DNA of 64,000 nt, taken from positions 124,001 through 188,000 of the forward strand of contig OZ123195.1 of the NCBI GenBank assembly GCA_964204605.1, read 5' to 3'. Source of the stretch: UBA961 sp014191195. GTDB lineage: Bacteria > Bacteroidota > Ignavibacteria > Kapaibacteriales > UBA961. Both the position numbers and the translations under genes were made by a program. This document shows, piece after piece, positions 34,629 through 43,033 of this stretch. How positions within the stretch are numbered: position 1 is the stretch's first letter; each line of letters begins with the position of its first letter. The notes under the pieces are model-generated. The model did not search any database. It saw nothing but the letters and a program-made list of their open reading frames with translations, and was not told the origin of the DNA.

Positions 34629-35828
34629 ATGGAAGACTTATCATCTGATTTAGATTCAGAAAAAACAATGAATACAGCACTTAATAATGCTATCACATCT
34701 ATGTGGGATAGTTTAAGGAAGTATGAAGAGTCATATAGGGAGTTAAAAACCGAGAATGCAAGCAATCAATCAAAGCTTCAGGAGTTAAAGAAAGGGTTAC
34801 ATTCAAAATATAATGAATACCGAAAAGCTATAGCTAATAGATCTGAATTGCTTGCAGAAATCGCATTGTATAAAGACACTTTATCTCAGTCAGATAAGGT
34901 TAAGAAGCAATTGGATTCCTCTACTTCAGAGCTCATCCAATTGAAGAGACATAATGCTAAGTTAAAAGAAGAATCAGGTATTATACAGGATCAATTACAA
35001 GTTCTTCAAGGAAATTTAGCTTCAATTGATAGTATGTATGTTGCGTATAAAAAAGTATATTCATCAATGTTAAAGAATGTTTTAGACATTATAGAATTAC
35101 CAGAAACAGAAGAAGACATCATTAAAGTAAGTGAGAAGCTTTTAGATATATACGCTGAAAAGTCATTAGCAAAAACAGATAATTCAGAAGAAATATTTGT
35201 ATTGCAAGCTGAGATATTTGCTTTGAAATCAAAACTCACTAATAATGTTACAAAAGATGAAGAGATCATTGAGTTAAGAAAATCAGTAGAAATTGCAATT
35301 TATGAGCGTAATAAATTACAGAAGATGATAGATGATACTTCTTACAATTCGGATGCTCTTGATAGGATACCAACCGATGAAAAAGATGCAGAGATTAAGG
35401 ATTTACATTTGCAAATAGAGGTTAATGTAAATCAGATTGAAAATCTTAAGAATCAGATGAAAGATGCAGAGAAAGATCTTGATGATCAAAAAACGACAAT
35501 ACAAGGATTAAGGGAACAATTAATTACATTAAAAGAGCTGAGTCCAGAAGCTGATATGAGAAGGTCTACTTTAGAATCTTCCCTAGAAAAGTACAGACAA
35601 GAATCTTTACAAAAAGATATTAGAATCAAAGAATTGAATGTAGAAATATTAGAAAAGGAAGATCATATAGATTTCTTGAAATCTTCTTTACAATCTATTG
35701 ATACAGAATTATTAATGACTCTTCAATCAGAAAATACTTCATTAAAAAAAGAAAGAGAGTCTTTAGCAAGCTCATTAGAAGCAGTTACAAAAAAATTGGA
35801 TAAGATTTCTAAGCAATCAAGCAGATAA
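34629..35828 (+). CDS. Long coiled-coil protein of unknown function
   Basis: A 399-residue, charged, Lys/Glu/Leu-rich protein with heptad-like coiled coil across almost its full length, broken near residues 140-190 and 240-260. There is no signal peptide, membrane segment, or catalytic motif. The start is supported by a strong ribosome site AGGAGAGG ending 3 nt before the ATG. It resembles SMC-like or cytoskeletal scaffolds in composition, but no family is identifiable and homology by composition alone is unreliable. It stands between the groESL operon (divergent) and gcvT (17 bp downstream), so it may be cotranscribed with gcvT. Confidence 0.7.
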   Translation: MEDLSSDLDSEKTMNTALNNAITSMWDSLRKYEESYRELKTENASNQSKLQELKKGLHSKYNEYRKAIANRSELLAEIALYKDTLSQSDKVKKQLDSSTSELIQLKRHNAKLKEESGIIQDQLQVLQGNLASIDSMYVAYKKVYSSMLKNVLDIIELPETEEDIIKVSEKLLDIYAEKSLAKTDNSEEIFVLQAEIFALKSKLTNNVTKDEEIIELRKSVEIAIYERNKLQKMIDDTSYNSDALDRIPTDEKDAEIKDLHLQIEVNVNQIENLKNQMKDAEKDLDDQKTTIQGLREQLITLKELSPEADMRRSTLESSLEKYRQESLQKDIRIKELNVEILEKEDHIDFLKSSLQSIDTELLMTLQSENTSLKKERESLASSLEAVTKKLDKISKQSSR

Positions 35829-35845
35829 GTACTTAAAGGATGATA

Positions 35846-36937
35846 ATGAAAAAAACAAATTTCCAAGAACTTCACCTTCAATATAATGCAAAGATGGTAT
35901 CTTTTGCAGGTTTTGAAATGCCTATACAATATCCAACTGGCATCTTAGCGGAACACATAGCAGTGCGAACCAATGTTGGAGTTTTTGATGTGTCTCATAT
36001 GGGTGAAGTAGAAGTTCGTGGTAGTCAAGCTTTAGAATTTATTCAGAAGATTTCAATCAATGATGCATCTAAGCTTTCAATAGGAAAAGCCCAATATTCT
36101 GCTATGTGTTATCAGGATGGCGGAATTGTTGATGATATGCTTGTATATTATCGGGGTGAAAACTATTATATGTTGGTTATAAATGGTGCTTGCGCAGAAA
36201 AGGATATAGCCTGGATGCATGAGCAGGTAAAAGAATTTAACGATGTAGACTTAAAAGATATTAGCGATGAAATTAATTTATTAGCAGTACAAGGTCCAAA
36301 ATCCATTGAAACCTTGCAGAAATTAACAGATACTAATTTATCAGACATTCCATATTATGGCTTTGCAGATGGTATGTGGGCTGGAATACCAATGATTTTA
36401 TCTAGAACTGGATATACAGGTGAACTTGGTTTTGAACTCTATTTTCGTGGTGATGAAACAGTTTGTGCTTCTGTTTGGCATGCTTTATTTGATGCGGGTA
36501 AGGAATATGGAATTTTACCAATTGGTTTAGGCGCCCGTGATACCCTTAGATTAGAAAAAGGATATTGTCTGTATGGTAATGATATTGATAATACAACTAA
36601 TCCATTGGAAGCTGGGCTTGGATGGATAACAAAACTTGCAAAAGGTTCATTTAATGGTTCTGATATCATTGCATCAGTGAAAGAGCAGGGCGTTTCAAGA
36701 AGATTAGTAGCATTTAAAGTATTGGCTGATAAATTTATTGCAAGACAACATTATCCTATTCATCATAATGGTGAAATAGTTGGTGAAGTAACAAGTGGCA
36801 ATATTTCTCCAATTCTGAGTTATGGAATTGGAATGGGATATGTTCCTGTATTATTATCAATGCCAGGGTCAATTATTCAGATTGCTGCTAGGGGTAAGGA
36901 ATTTGATGCCGAAATAATAAAATTACCATTTGTGTAA
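35846..36937 (+). CDS. gcvT: Glycine cleavage system T-protein (aminomethyltransferase)
   Basis: A 363-residue tetrahydrofolate-dependent enzyme that releases ammonia from the aminomethylated H-protein and makes 5,10-methylene-THF. Characteristic blocks are MVSFAGFEMPIQYP, VFDVSHMGEVEVRG (catalytic Asp region), LLAVQGPKS, LSRTGYTGELGFEL and GLGARDTLRLEKGYCLYG. Two ATGs lie 6 bp apart; the AAAGGA at 35835-35840 overlaps the first, so ATG 35846 is preferred. The other gcv genes (gcvH, gcvP) are absent here. It ends at a bidirectional terminator. Confidence 0.95.
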   Translation: MKKTNFQELHLQYNAKMVSFAGFEMPIQYPTGILAEHIAVRTNVGVFDVSHMGEVEVRGSQALEFIQKISINDASKLSIGKAQYSAMCYQDGGIVDDMLVYYRGENYYMLVINGACAEKDIAWMHEQVKEFNDVDLKDISDEINLLAVQGPKSIETLQKLTDTNLSDIPYYGFADGMWAGIPMILSRTGYTGELGFELYFRGDETVCASVWHALFDAGKEYGILPIGLGARDTLRLEKGYCLYGNDIDNTTNPLEAGLGWITKLAKGSFNGSDIIASVKEQGVSRRLVAFKVLADKFIARQHYPIHHNGEIVGEVTSGNISPILSYGIGMGYVPVLLSMPGSIIQIAARGKEFDAEIIKLPFV

Positions 36938-36949
36938 AAAATATTAACT

Positions 36950-36995
36950 AAAAAAAAGCCCTTCTGATGATATTCAGAAGGGCTTTTTTGTTTTT
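36950..36995. terminator. Bidirectional intrinsic terminator between gcvT and the T9SS gene
   Basis: Perfect 10-bp arms GCCCTTCTGA (36958-36967) and TCAGAAGGGC (36974-36983), loop TGATAT. AAAAAAA precedes and TTTTTTG-TTTTT follows. It serves the plus-strand gcvT and the minus-strand sigma/anti-sigma operon. Confidence 0.88.
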
Positions 36996-37013
36996 CGAGA
37001 ACTTGATTGTATA

Positions 37014-39506
37014 CTATCGAATAATGATGAATTGACCTGTTATCACAGATTGATTATTCATGATTCGGAAAGTATAAGAACCAGCAGGTAAATCTTGCAC
37101 TGAAACCTGAGCTACACCATTTTGACATTCTATTATTTGTTCTGCATTGATAATTCCTAAAGAAGAAAATATCTGAATAGTTGCATGGCCATTATAGTGT
37201 GGTAAAGCTATTGAAAGAATTGATGTTGTAGGATTTGGATATACTGTAAAAGAAGAACCAAATACATTTTCTTGAACATCACTAACAGAGTTTGAATTTA
37301 AAGTAATATTCTTTACTACATTAGGAATCGTAGAATAGTCTGTAGTGATTACTGATTGATATCCTTCAAAGTCAATTTTATCAGCAATGAGCGTAAATAA
37401 TCCTTGTCCAAGCTCATCAATAGAATAGACGCCTTTATCATCACTTAAACAGTAATCTGAAATTTCATTATTTTCATCTACTACATAAATAAATGCACCA
37501 CCAACACTTGATTCAGTAAGAGGTGAATCTGTTTTAAATGTGCCTTTTTTATTGATAATGCCATCTAATTTAGCAGCACCTTTTTTGCCTAAAACAGGTA
37601 CTAGTCTAATATCAAACACAATCGCAATCATATTGTCACCAACAGAAATACGAGTTGCATCTTGCCATTTCTTTGCTGCAAAACCACTTGATGTATAATA
37701 TCCAGGTGCATAATAGCGAGTATCAGGAATGCCAAAAAGAACATATTCACCAGGTTCAAGATTATTAAATACTGCATTTCCTTCTAAATCTGTATTTAAT
37801 GTTCTTGCAATACCTTTTTTAGGCTCTTTGCCATTTGCAATTGGCAGTGCAATGATTTTCCCAAATAATCCCTTGCCTGAAGTATCTTTTAAGGAAACGG
37901 CAAAACCATTCTTAAATACCGGTTTGTCCTGAAGAACAAAGTTGATATTTGTATTTTGAGTTAGCACAATAGTTGTGGCTTCAGCCATATTTTGTTTGCC
38001 ATCAAAATAAGATTGCAAGTATAATGCTGAATAATCACCAGTAGGAATCGCCAAACCAATCATTGCATAGTTTTCTGGTAATTCAATTCGATAATTTCCT
38101 GTATTATCTGTTTTAACTGAAATGATAACATTTTCTTTTGTACTGCCATTAGGATTTTTACCGATAAACTGTACAAGTGAATTAGGAATACCTTCGCCTT
38201 TTGAATTTTTAACTGAACCTTCTACAAGCCAATATTTTGCTTTCTTTTTTAATTCCACAATAGCAGGAATTTCATAAGTAATGTTGCATGTGGCAACCAT
38301 TATTTGAGCTAAAGACATCTCCTTAGCATCTTTATACCATTCTTCAATAAAAGACTCACCGGTGAAGAAGATTTTATAAGAACCTTCTCTTACTTTCATA
38401 GACCATTGTCCCATTTTAAAAGCAACAGTATAAGAGCTTTGGCCTAGATTATCTTTTTCCAAACGAATTGCCTTTACAGTACCAGAAGCTATTGGCTGGC
38501 CATTAGCATCTTTAACATATCCTACCAATATTGCACATGGTAGAGGTTTATCAGATCCTTCGCAATTTTCTTTAACATTAATAATCCATGACTGATCGGT
38601 TATCAATGTATCATTACCTATAATTTGTATTGCAGCAATAATGACTTTGTATTCTCCAATATTTTTTGGAGCCCATGCAATTCTTCCAGTTGAAGGATTT
38701 ATTGTAAGGCCATCTGGTCCTGAAATTAGCTTCCAAACAACAGGTGTTGAATACATAGTTTGAAGTTTAGGCTCATAAACATATTCTTTATTTATACAAC
38801 CTGTAGTTGAAGGCTTACTTATGATTGAGAATTTCTGTTCAACATTCTTATCGCTTATCTTTAATTCAAATGATTGCGTAATAGTAGTTTGTGGAGCATC
38901 TGTCATAGTACATGTTAATAAAATCAGATACACACCTGCAATTGGGGATTTCCATTCAATTTTACCATCATTGTTAATAGTCATACCGTCCGGAGATTTA
39001 ACTAATGCCCAAGCCAAGCCACCTTTATAATCAGTTGGTACAGAAACTTTGGCCATAAATTGATAAGCAATACCAGTATAACCAGTTTTTAAAGGTTCGG
39101 AAATAAATTTGAATAATGAATTTGCCTCTTTGATGACAATCATTTTCTTTTCAGTTGGAAGGCTCTCTGAACCAGAATTTTTTGCAGTTACATATAATTT
39201 ATATGTACCAGCTGCTAATCCCTGTTTAACACATTTTGTTTCACGTGGATCTGCAATTACTTTGAAATCTGTTAAGACACCATTAATAGTAGTTGCCATA
39301 TACACTAAATATTGTGTATTAGAATCTGCATCTTGAGCAGGTTTCCACGTTGCAATGATAGTAGCAGGTGCAGTACCAGCACCTTCAATCGTTACATTGA
39401 AATTTGTTGGCGTACCAGGTATCGCCATCAAATTTGCAAATGAAGCAATAGCTAAGAGAGCAATAATCATTACTCTTTTCGCTATGTTTTGTAGAAAATT
39501 CTTCAT
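37014..39506 (-). CDS. T9SS-exported surface protein with FN3 and Ig-like repeats
   Basis: An 830-residue secreted protein. Signal peptide 1-27 (ends LMA), FN3-like domain about 29-110, two Ig/cadherin-like repeats about 130-320 (each with the SPDGMTIN / GPDGLTIN pattern and W-K or W-A-P before the last strand), then several carboxypeptidase-regulatory-like domains (VKDANGQPIASGTV, VKNSKGEGIPNS, AVFNNLEPGEYVLF). A C-terminal sorting domain (about 752-830) has VYPNPTTS and a G-S-Y-T-F end. T9SS cargo is typically surface-attached or released. It is the distal gene of the ECF sigma operon. Confidence 0.85.
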   Translation of the reverse strand: MKNFLQNIAKRVMIIALLAIASFANLMAIPGTPTNFNVTIEGAGTAPATIIATWKPAQDADSNTQYLVYMATTINGVLTDFKVIADPRETKCVKQGLAAGTYKLYVTAKNSGSESLPTEKKMIVIKEANSLFKFISEPLKTGYTGIAYQFMAKVSVPTDYKGGLAWALVKSPDGMTINNDGKIEWKSPIAGVYLILLTCTMTDAPQTTITQSFELKISDKNVEQKFSIISKPSTTGCINKEYVYEPKLQTMYSTPVVWKLISGPDGLTINPSTGRIAWAPKNIGEYKVIIAAIQIIGNDTLITDQSWIINVKENCEGSDKPLPCAILVGYVKDANGQPIASGTVKAIRLEKDNLGQSSYTVAFKMGQWSMKVREGSYKIFFTGESFIEEWYKDAKEMSLAQIMVATCNITYEIPAIVELKKKAKYWLVEGSVKNSKGEGIPNSLVQFIGKNPNGSTKENVIISVKTDNTGNYRIELPENYAMIGLAIPTGDYSALYLQSYFDGKQNMAEATTIVLTQNTNINFVLQDKPVFKNGFAVSLKDTSGKGLFGKIIALPIANGKEPKKGIARTLNTDLEGNAVFNNLEPGEYVLFGIPDTRYYAPGYYTSSGFAAKKWQDATRISVGDNMIAIVFDIRLVPVLGKKGAAKLDGIINKKGTFKTDSPLTESSVGGAFIYVVDENNEISDYCLSDDKGVYSIDELGQGLFTLIADKIDFEGYQSVITTDYSTIPNVVKNITLNSNSVSDVQENVFGSSFTVYPNPTTSILSIALPHYNGHATIQIFSSLGIINAEQIIECQNGVAQVSVQDLPAGSYTFRIMNNQSVITGQFIIIR

Positions 39507-39532
39507 AAAATCACCTTCATAAAAAAATTATA

Positions 39533-40243
39533 TTACCATTTTAACTTGATTGTATTTTCGCCAGAAATAAATGACTTTTCTTTTTTATTTTCATTTATTA
39601 CTTCAATATTTGGGATAAGGAATTGTAGAAATATATTTAATTCGCCTTTACCTGTTGTTGATGAATTAGGAGGATACGAACAAGCGGACATCAATGACTT
39701 GAAAAAAATATCACGTTCTCTTAAAGATATATTTTTAAAAGTTTGATCTAGCTTTTGTACGCCACTTATAATTCTTCTGTTATTTATTGTAATTTCTAGT
39801 TCAGCATCATCTAACAGAATTGGTTTTAGGGGCAATTGATTTCTAGGGTCTGATTTTATTATGGGAATTATCAATGAATCAATATCAAAGCTTATTTTGT
39901 TAGGAAAACTTTTAGCTAATTCATTAGTTGCATCTCTTGTAATTAAACCTTTTCCATGTATGCTTAATGTTATTGAATGAGTAAGAGTAGTATCAATAAT
40001 AATATCACTTACTGTCAAAGAAGATAAAGTCCAAGACAAGTCTTCTTGATCTTTTTGATTAAATACAGAGTAATTACCTTTGCCTGAATAAAATATGGAT
40101 ATATCCTTAGAAGAAATATTGTTTGTTGATTTGGGCTCAATAATAATATTTCCGCCTAAATCTGTTGGTTCTTTGCACCCACCAATAACCTGGGAAATGC
40201 AAAGAATACAAATCAATAAAATATGTTTAAACGATATATTCAT
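39533..40243 (-). CDS. Hypothetical lipoprotein of the sigma/anti-sigma operon
   Basis: A 236-residue protein with a signal peptide ending VIGGC, lipidated Cys at about residue 23. The mature domain is beta-rich with polar loops (ISLREADIF-like segments, DDAELEITINNRR) and no recognised family. It lies between the anti-sigma gene (40-bp gap) and the T9SS gene (26-bp gap), all on the minus strand, so it is probably a component of the same envelope system. Whether it contacts the anti-sigma barrel is unknown. Confidence 0.65.
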   Translation of the reverse strand: MNISFKHILLICILCISQVIGGCKEPTDLGGNIIIEPKSTNNISSKDISIFYSGKGNYSVFNQKDQEDLSWTLSSLTVSDIIIDTTLTHSITLSIHGKGLITRDATNELAKSFPNKISFDIDSLIIPIIKSDPRNQLPLKPILLDDAELEITINNRRIISGVQKLDQTFKNISLRERDIFFKSLMSACSYPPNSSTTGKGELNIFLQFLIPNIEVINENKKEKSFISGENTIKLKW

Positions 40244-40283
40244 AACTGCAATTGTACTTAATATATAGAGAATAGCTTATGGT

Positions 40284-41504
40284 TTAAAATGTAATAGCAA
40301 TGCCATATATGATGTCTAATTTATGAGTTTGGAACCAATTTCCTTGATATTGATAATTCATCCAAGATTGTTCGCATCCAATATTTATTGCAAATTTAGG
40401 TGTAATCGGATAGAGAATACCGGTTCCAATTCTTCCTAATAAACCAACTTCGGTTCCGCCAGCAAAACCCGATAGATATAATTGAGAACCTTTAGCAAAA
40501 ATTTCTTGAGGATTAGTTCTAGCTTGGATAAAAAGTCCACCAGACAACATAGGAGATACTTGATTGAAATCAACTGATCTATTGTCTTTAACTCCTTGAT
40601 ATTGCAAGGCATATAATTCACGACCTGTTTCAAATCCTACTGCAAAATTATCAGACAAGGAATATGCGAATGCTAACTTTACATTATCTGTTATAGAAGC
40701 AGTCGGTTGAATTCCTGAAAATTCATTGCCACTTACGGTCGATAATCCTCGGATCTGAGTCCAGAATAAAGGATATTCTATTATTGTCTGATTGGTAATC
40801 TGAGAAGGTGCAACTGTTTTAGCTACTTCTTCTATCATTTTTGATTCATTTGTCAAAGGTAGTGTTGTTACTTCTTTATCTAATATAGTTTGAGGTATTT
40901 CGGTTATTGAAACATGAGTTGCTATTTCATTTGGTGTAGACAATACAGATGCCATATCTTTTTTCTTCTCGATAGGTTCTGGTTGAATAATTCTATCTCT
41001 GTACACTATTTTTGTTGGCTGTTGTAAAATTATATCAGGAACCTGTGCATTTTCTCCAGAAGAAATTGCAGCTTGAGATGGTGAAACATAGTTTTTTGCA
41101 GAATTCATTAGAGATAGAAGTTCATTACGATCTTTAGCGTATTTATCGAATGTAAACGCAATGCCTGATCCAATACCTATTGTTAAAAGAGCCAAAGGAA
41201 TTATGTATTTTTTCCACATATTCGAATGAGTATGAACAGGTAATTCGGCTACTTTTGGAAGACTTAAACCGATGGAAGAGAAAATGATGTCTTTGGACTC
41301 AGTTGGAGGTGTGAAGGCTTCGATATCATTTTGAACAGCACTTCGAATGGCTAATAATTCTCTCATTGAAGAGCGAATATCATTATTATTAATAGCTAGC
41401 TGTGAAAACAATTCTTGTTCTTTTTCTAGTGATAATTCTCCATCTAGAAAAGAAATAAGAAGCTGTTCTGATTCAGATGATAAATGTAAATTATTGATAT
41501 TCAT
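40284..41504 (-). CDS. Predicted transmembrane anti-sigma factor with outer-membrane barrel-like C-terminus
   Basis: A 406-residue protein in three parts. The cytoplasmic N-terminus (1-98) carries LISFLDGELSLEKEQELFSQL, the helical pattern of anti-sigma domains but without the zinc HxxxCxxC motif. A single membrane helix follows (about 99-119, IIPLALLTIGIGSGIAFTF). A proline-rich periplasmic linker (about 140-245) leads to a beta-rich region (about 270-406, with GGLFIQAR, YLSGFAGGTEVGLLGRIGTGILYPI, FAINIG) ending in ITF, like small outer-membrane barrels. It follows the ECF sigma gene by 26 bp, so it is likely its cognate regulator. Bacteroidota encode comparable barrel-tailed proteins next to ECF sigmas. 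Confidence 0.65.
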   Translation of the reverse strand: MNINNLHLSSESEQLLISFLDGELSLEKEQELFSQLAINNNDIRSSMRELLAIRSAVQNDIEAFTPPTESKDIIFSSIGLSLPKVAELPVHTHSNMWKKYIIPLALLTIGIGSGIAFTFDKYAKDRNELLSLMNSAKNYVSPSQAAISSGENAQVPDIILQQPTKIVYRDRIIQPEPIEKKKDMASVLSTPNEIATHVSITEIPQTILDKEVTTLPLTNESKMIEEVAKTVAPSQITNQTIIEYPLFWTQIRGLSTVSGNEFSGIQPTASITDNVKLAFAYSLSDNFAVGFETGRELYALQYQGVKDNRSVDFNQVSPMLSGGLFIQARTNPQEIFAKGSQLYLSGFAGGTEVGLLGRIGTGILYPITPKFAINIGCEQSWMNYQYQGNWFQTHKLDIIYGIAITF

Positions 41505-41530
41505 ATATATACAGCATTAAAAGATGCGAA

Positions 41531-42094
41531 TTATTGTGATAAATCCGATAAATAAGGTGCTAAAATCTCACGAATTTTTTGTTTTGCTCTAAATATTCTG
41601 ATTTTAACAGTTGCCAAGCTAGTTTGGGTTAAGTCTGCAATCTCTTGATAACTTAAACCATCATATTCTCTTAAAACAAAAGATTCTCTGTAGTCTTCAG
41701 GTAATAATTCTAGGGCAGTAGTAACTAAAGAGAGTAATTCTTTTTTTTCATGTGAATATTCTTCTGTAAAGGGTAAATGATAATCTTCTAAATTTGTTGT
41801 TCTATGATTATTTCTCTGCATATTTAGACATATATTCCTGGCAATTCTTAATAAATATGCTGGTACATTTGTCATTTCTCTATTTTGCTGCGCACTATTA
41901 TAGAACCGTATAAACGTTTCTTGAAAAGCATCTTGTGCACTTTCTCTATTACCTAAAATTCTTCTGCAATAAGCAAAAATTCTAGGAGAATATCTGGCAT
42001 AAAGTTCTGCAAAAGCTGGCTCTGAAACGGTTTTACCATTTTTCAGTGCAGCATACAGCTCTATATCGGAAACATGTGCATGTGAAGAATTCAT
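41531..42094 (-). CDS. ECF-type RNA polymerase sigma factor
   Basis: A 187-residue sigma-70 family protein with only regions 2 and 4. Region 2 runs about 24-90 (FAELYARYSPRIFAYCRRILGNRESAQDAFQETFIRFY, then YLLRIARNICLNMQR) and region 4 about 130-183 (LELLPEDYRESFVLREYDGLSYQEIADLTQTSLATVKIRIFRAKQKI, a helix-turn-helix for the -35 element). ECF sigmas respond to envelope or environmental signals through cognate anti-sigmas. It heads the minus-strand four-gene operon; promoter recognition sites were not identified. Confidence 0.93.
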   Translation of the reverse strand: MNSSHAHVSDIELYAALKNGKTVSEPAFAELYARYSPRIFAYCRRILGNRESAQDAFQETFIRFYNSAQQNREMTNVPAYLLRIARNICLNMQRNNHRTTNLEDYHLPFTEEYSHEKKELLSLVTTALELLPEDYRESFVLREYDGLSYQEIADLTQTSLATVKIRIFRAKQKIREILAPYLSDLSQ

Positions 42095-42280
42095 AAACGG
42101 TAATTATAGAAACAAACTTTTCATTATTAAGTTACAGATAAAATTCTACAACCTATAAACAAATCAAATCATTAGCGAAGATAAACATAATTTATCTTCA
42201 TTAGATTGCTTGTATTTTTTTTTGTGATGTGTCCCTTTAGTAAATTGTGCTAATATTTAATAATATAATTGCTTGAAAAC

Positions 42281-43024
42281 ATGGAAATATTGCATTCGGT
42301 TTTTACCCCAGAAGGATTATTTAGTCTATTGACTTTATCTTTATTAGAAATTGTATTGGGAATAGACAATGTAATTTTTGTTTCTATTATTGTGGGTAAA
42401 TTACCGGTACAAGATCATGCTAAGGCTCGAAAAATTTGGATAATTGGAGCTTTAATACTTCGTACTATTTTATTACTCAGTATATCGTGGATTGCAGGTT
42501 TGGTATATCCATTGTTTTCTATTGTACATCATGAGTTTTCGGGGCGTGATTTGATTATGATGTTTGGCGGATTATTTCTGCTTGCAAAAAGTACAATAGA
42601 AATCCACTCCAAGATTGAAGGAGAAATCCATCATGAAGATAAAGATAATACCATAAAATCTAAAGCATTTACATCTATAATGACGCAAGTTCTATTAATT
42701 GACTTGGTTTTTTCATTAGATTCTGTTATTACAGCAATTGGATTGGCAAATCAGATTCCTATTATGATTATGGCGATACTTATAGCCTTGATAATCATGT
42801 TGTTTTCATCTGCTTCAATTAGTAAATACATAGAAGCTCATCCTACTTTAAAAATGTTAGCATTATCATTTTTATTGATGGTTGGCCTTACATTGTTTAT
42901 TGAAGGATTTGGAATACATGTACCTAAAGGATATATATATACAGCAATGGCATTTTCATTATTGGTAGAAGTACTAAATATGCGATTTCGTAAAAATCAG
43001 AATAAACCATTACATCTGCGTTAA
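42281..43024 (+). CDS. TerC-family integral membrane protein
   Basis: A 247-residue protein from ATG 42281 (TTG 42269 is also in frame). Seven hydrophobic helices are visible. Conserved acidic-in-membrane motifs are LEIVLGIDNVIFVSII (about 17-32) and the repeat-related LLIDLVFSLDSVITAIGL (about 122-139), plus VGLTLFIEGFGIHVPKGYIY near the end. TerC proteins are linked to tellurite resistance and manganese export in some bacteria. Which applies here is not shown. It is divergent from the ECF sigma gene and followed by an aminotransferase. Confidence 0.85.
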   Translation: MEILHSVFTPEGLFSLLTLSLLEIVLGIDNVIFVSIIVGKLPVQDHAKARKIWIIGALILRTILLLSISWIAGLVYPLFSIVHHEFSGRDLIMMFGGLFLLAKSTIEIHSKIEGEIHHEDKDNTIKSKAFTSIMTQVLLIDLVFSLDSVITAIGLANQIPIMIMAILIALIIMLFSSASISKYIEAHPTLKMLALSFLLMVGLTLFIEGFGIHVPKGYIYTAMAFSLLVEVLNMRFRKNQNKPLHLR

Positions 43025-43033
43025 TAAAACTGA

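Noticed and set aside
35829..35845. Glycine riboswitch upstream of gcvT
   Set aside because: Only 17 bp separate gcvT from the coiled-coil gene, too short for such an RNA.
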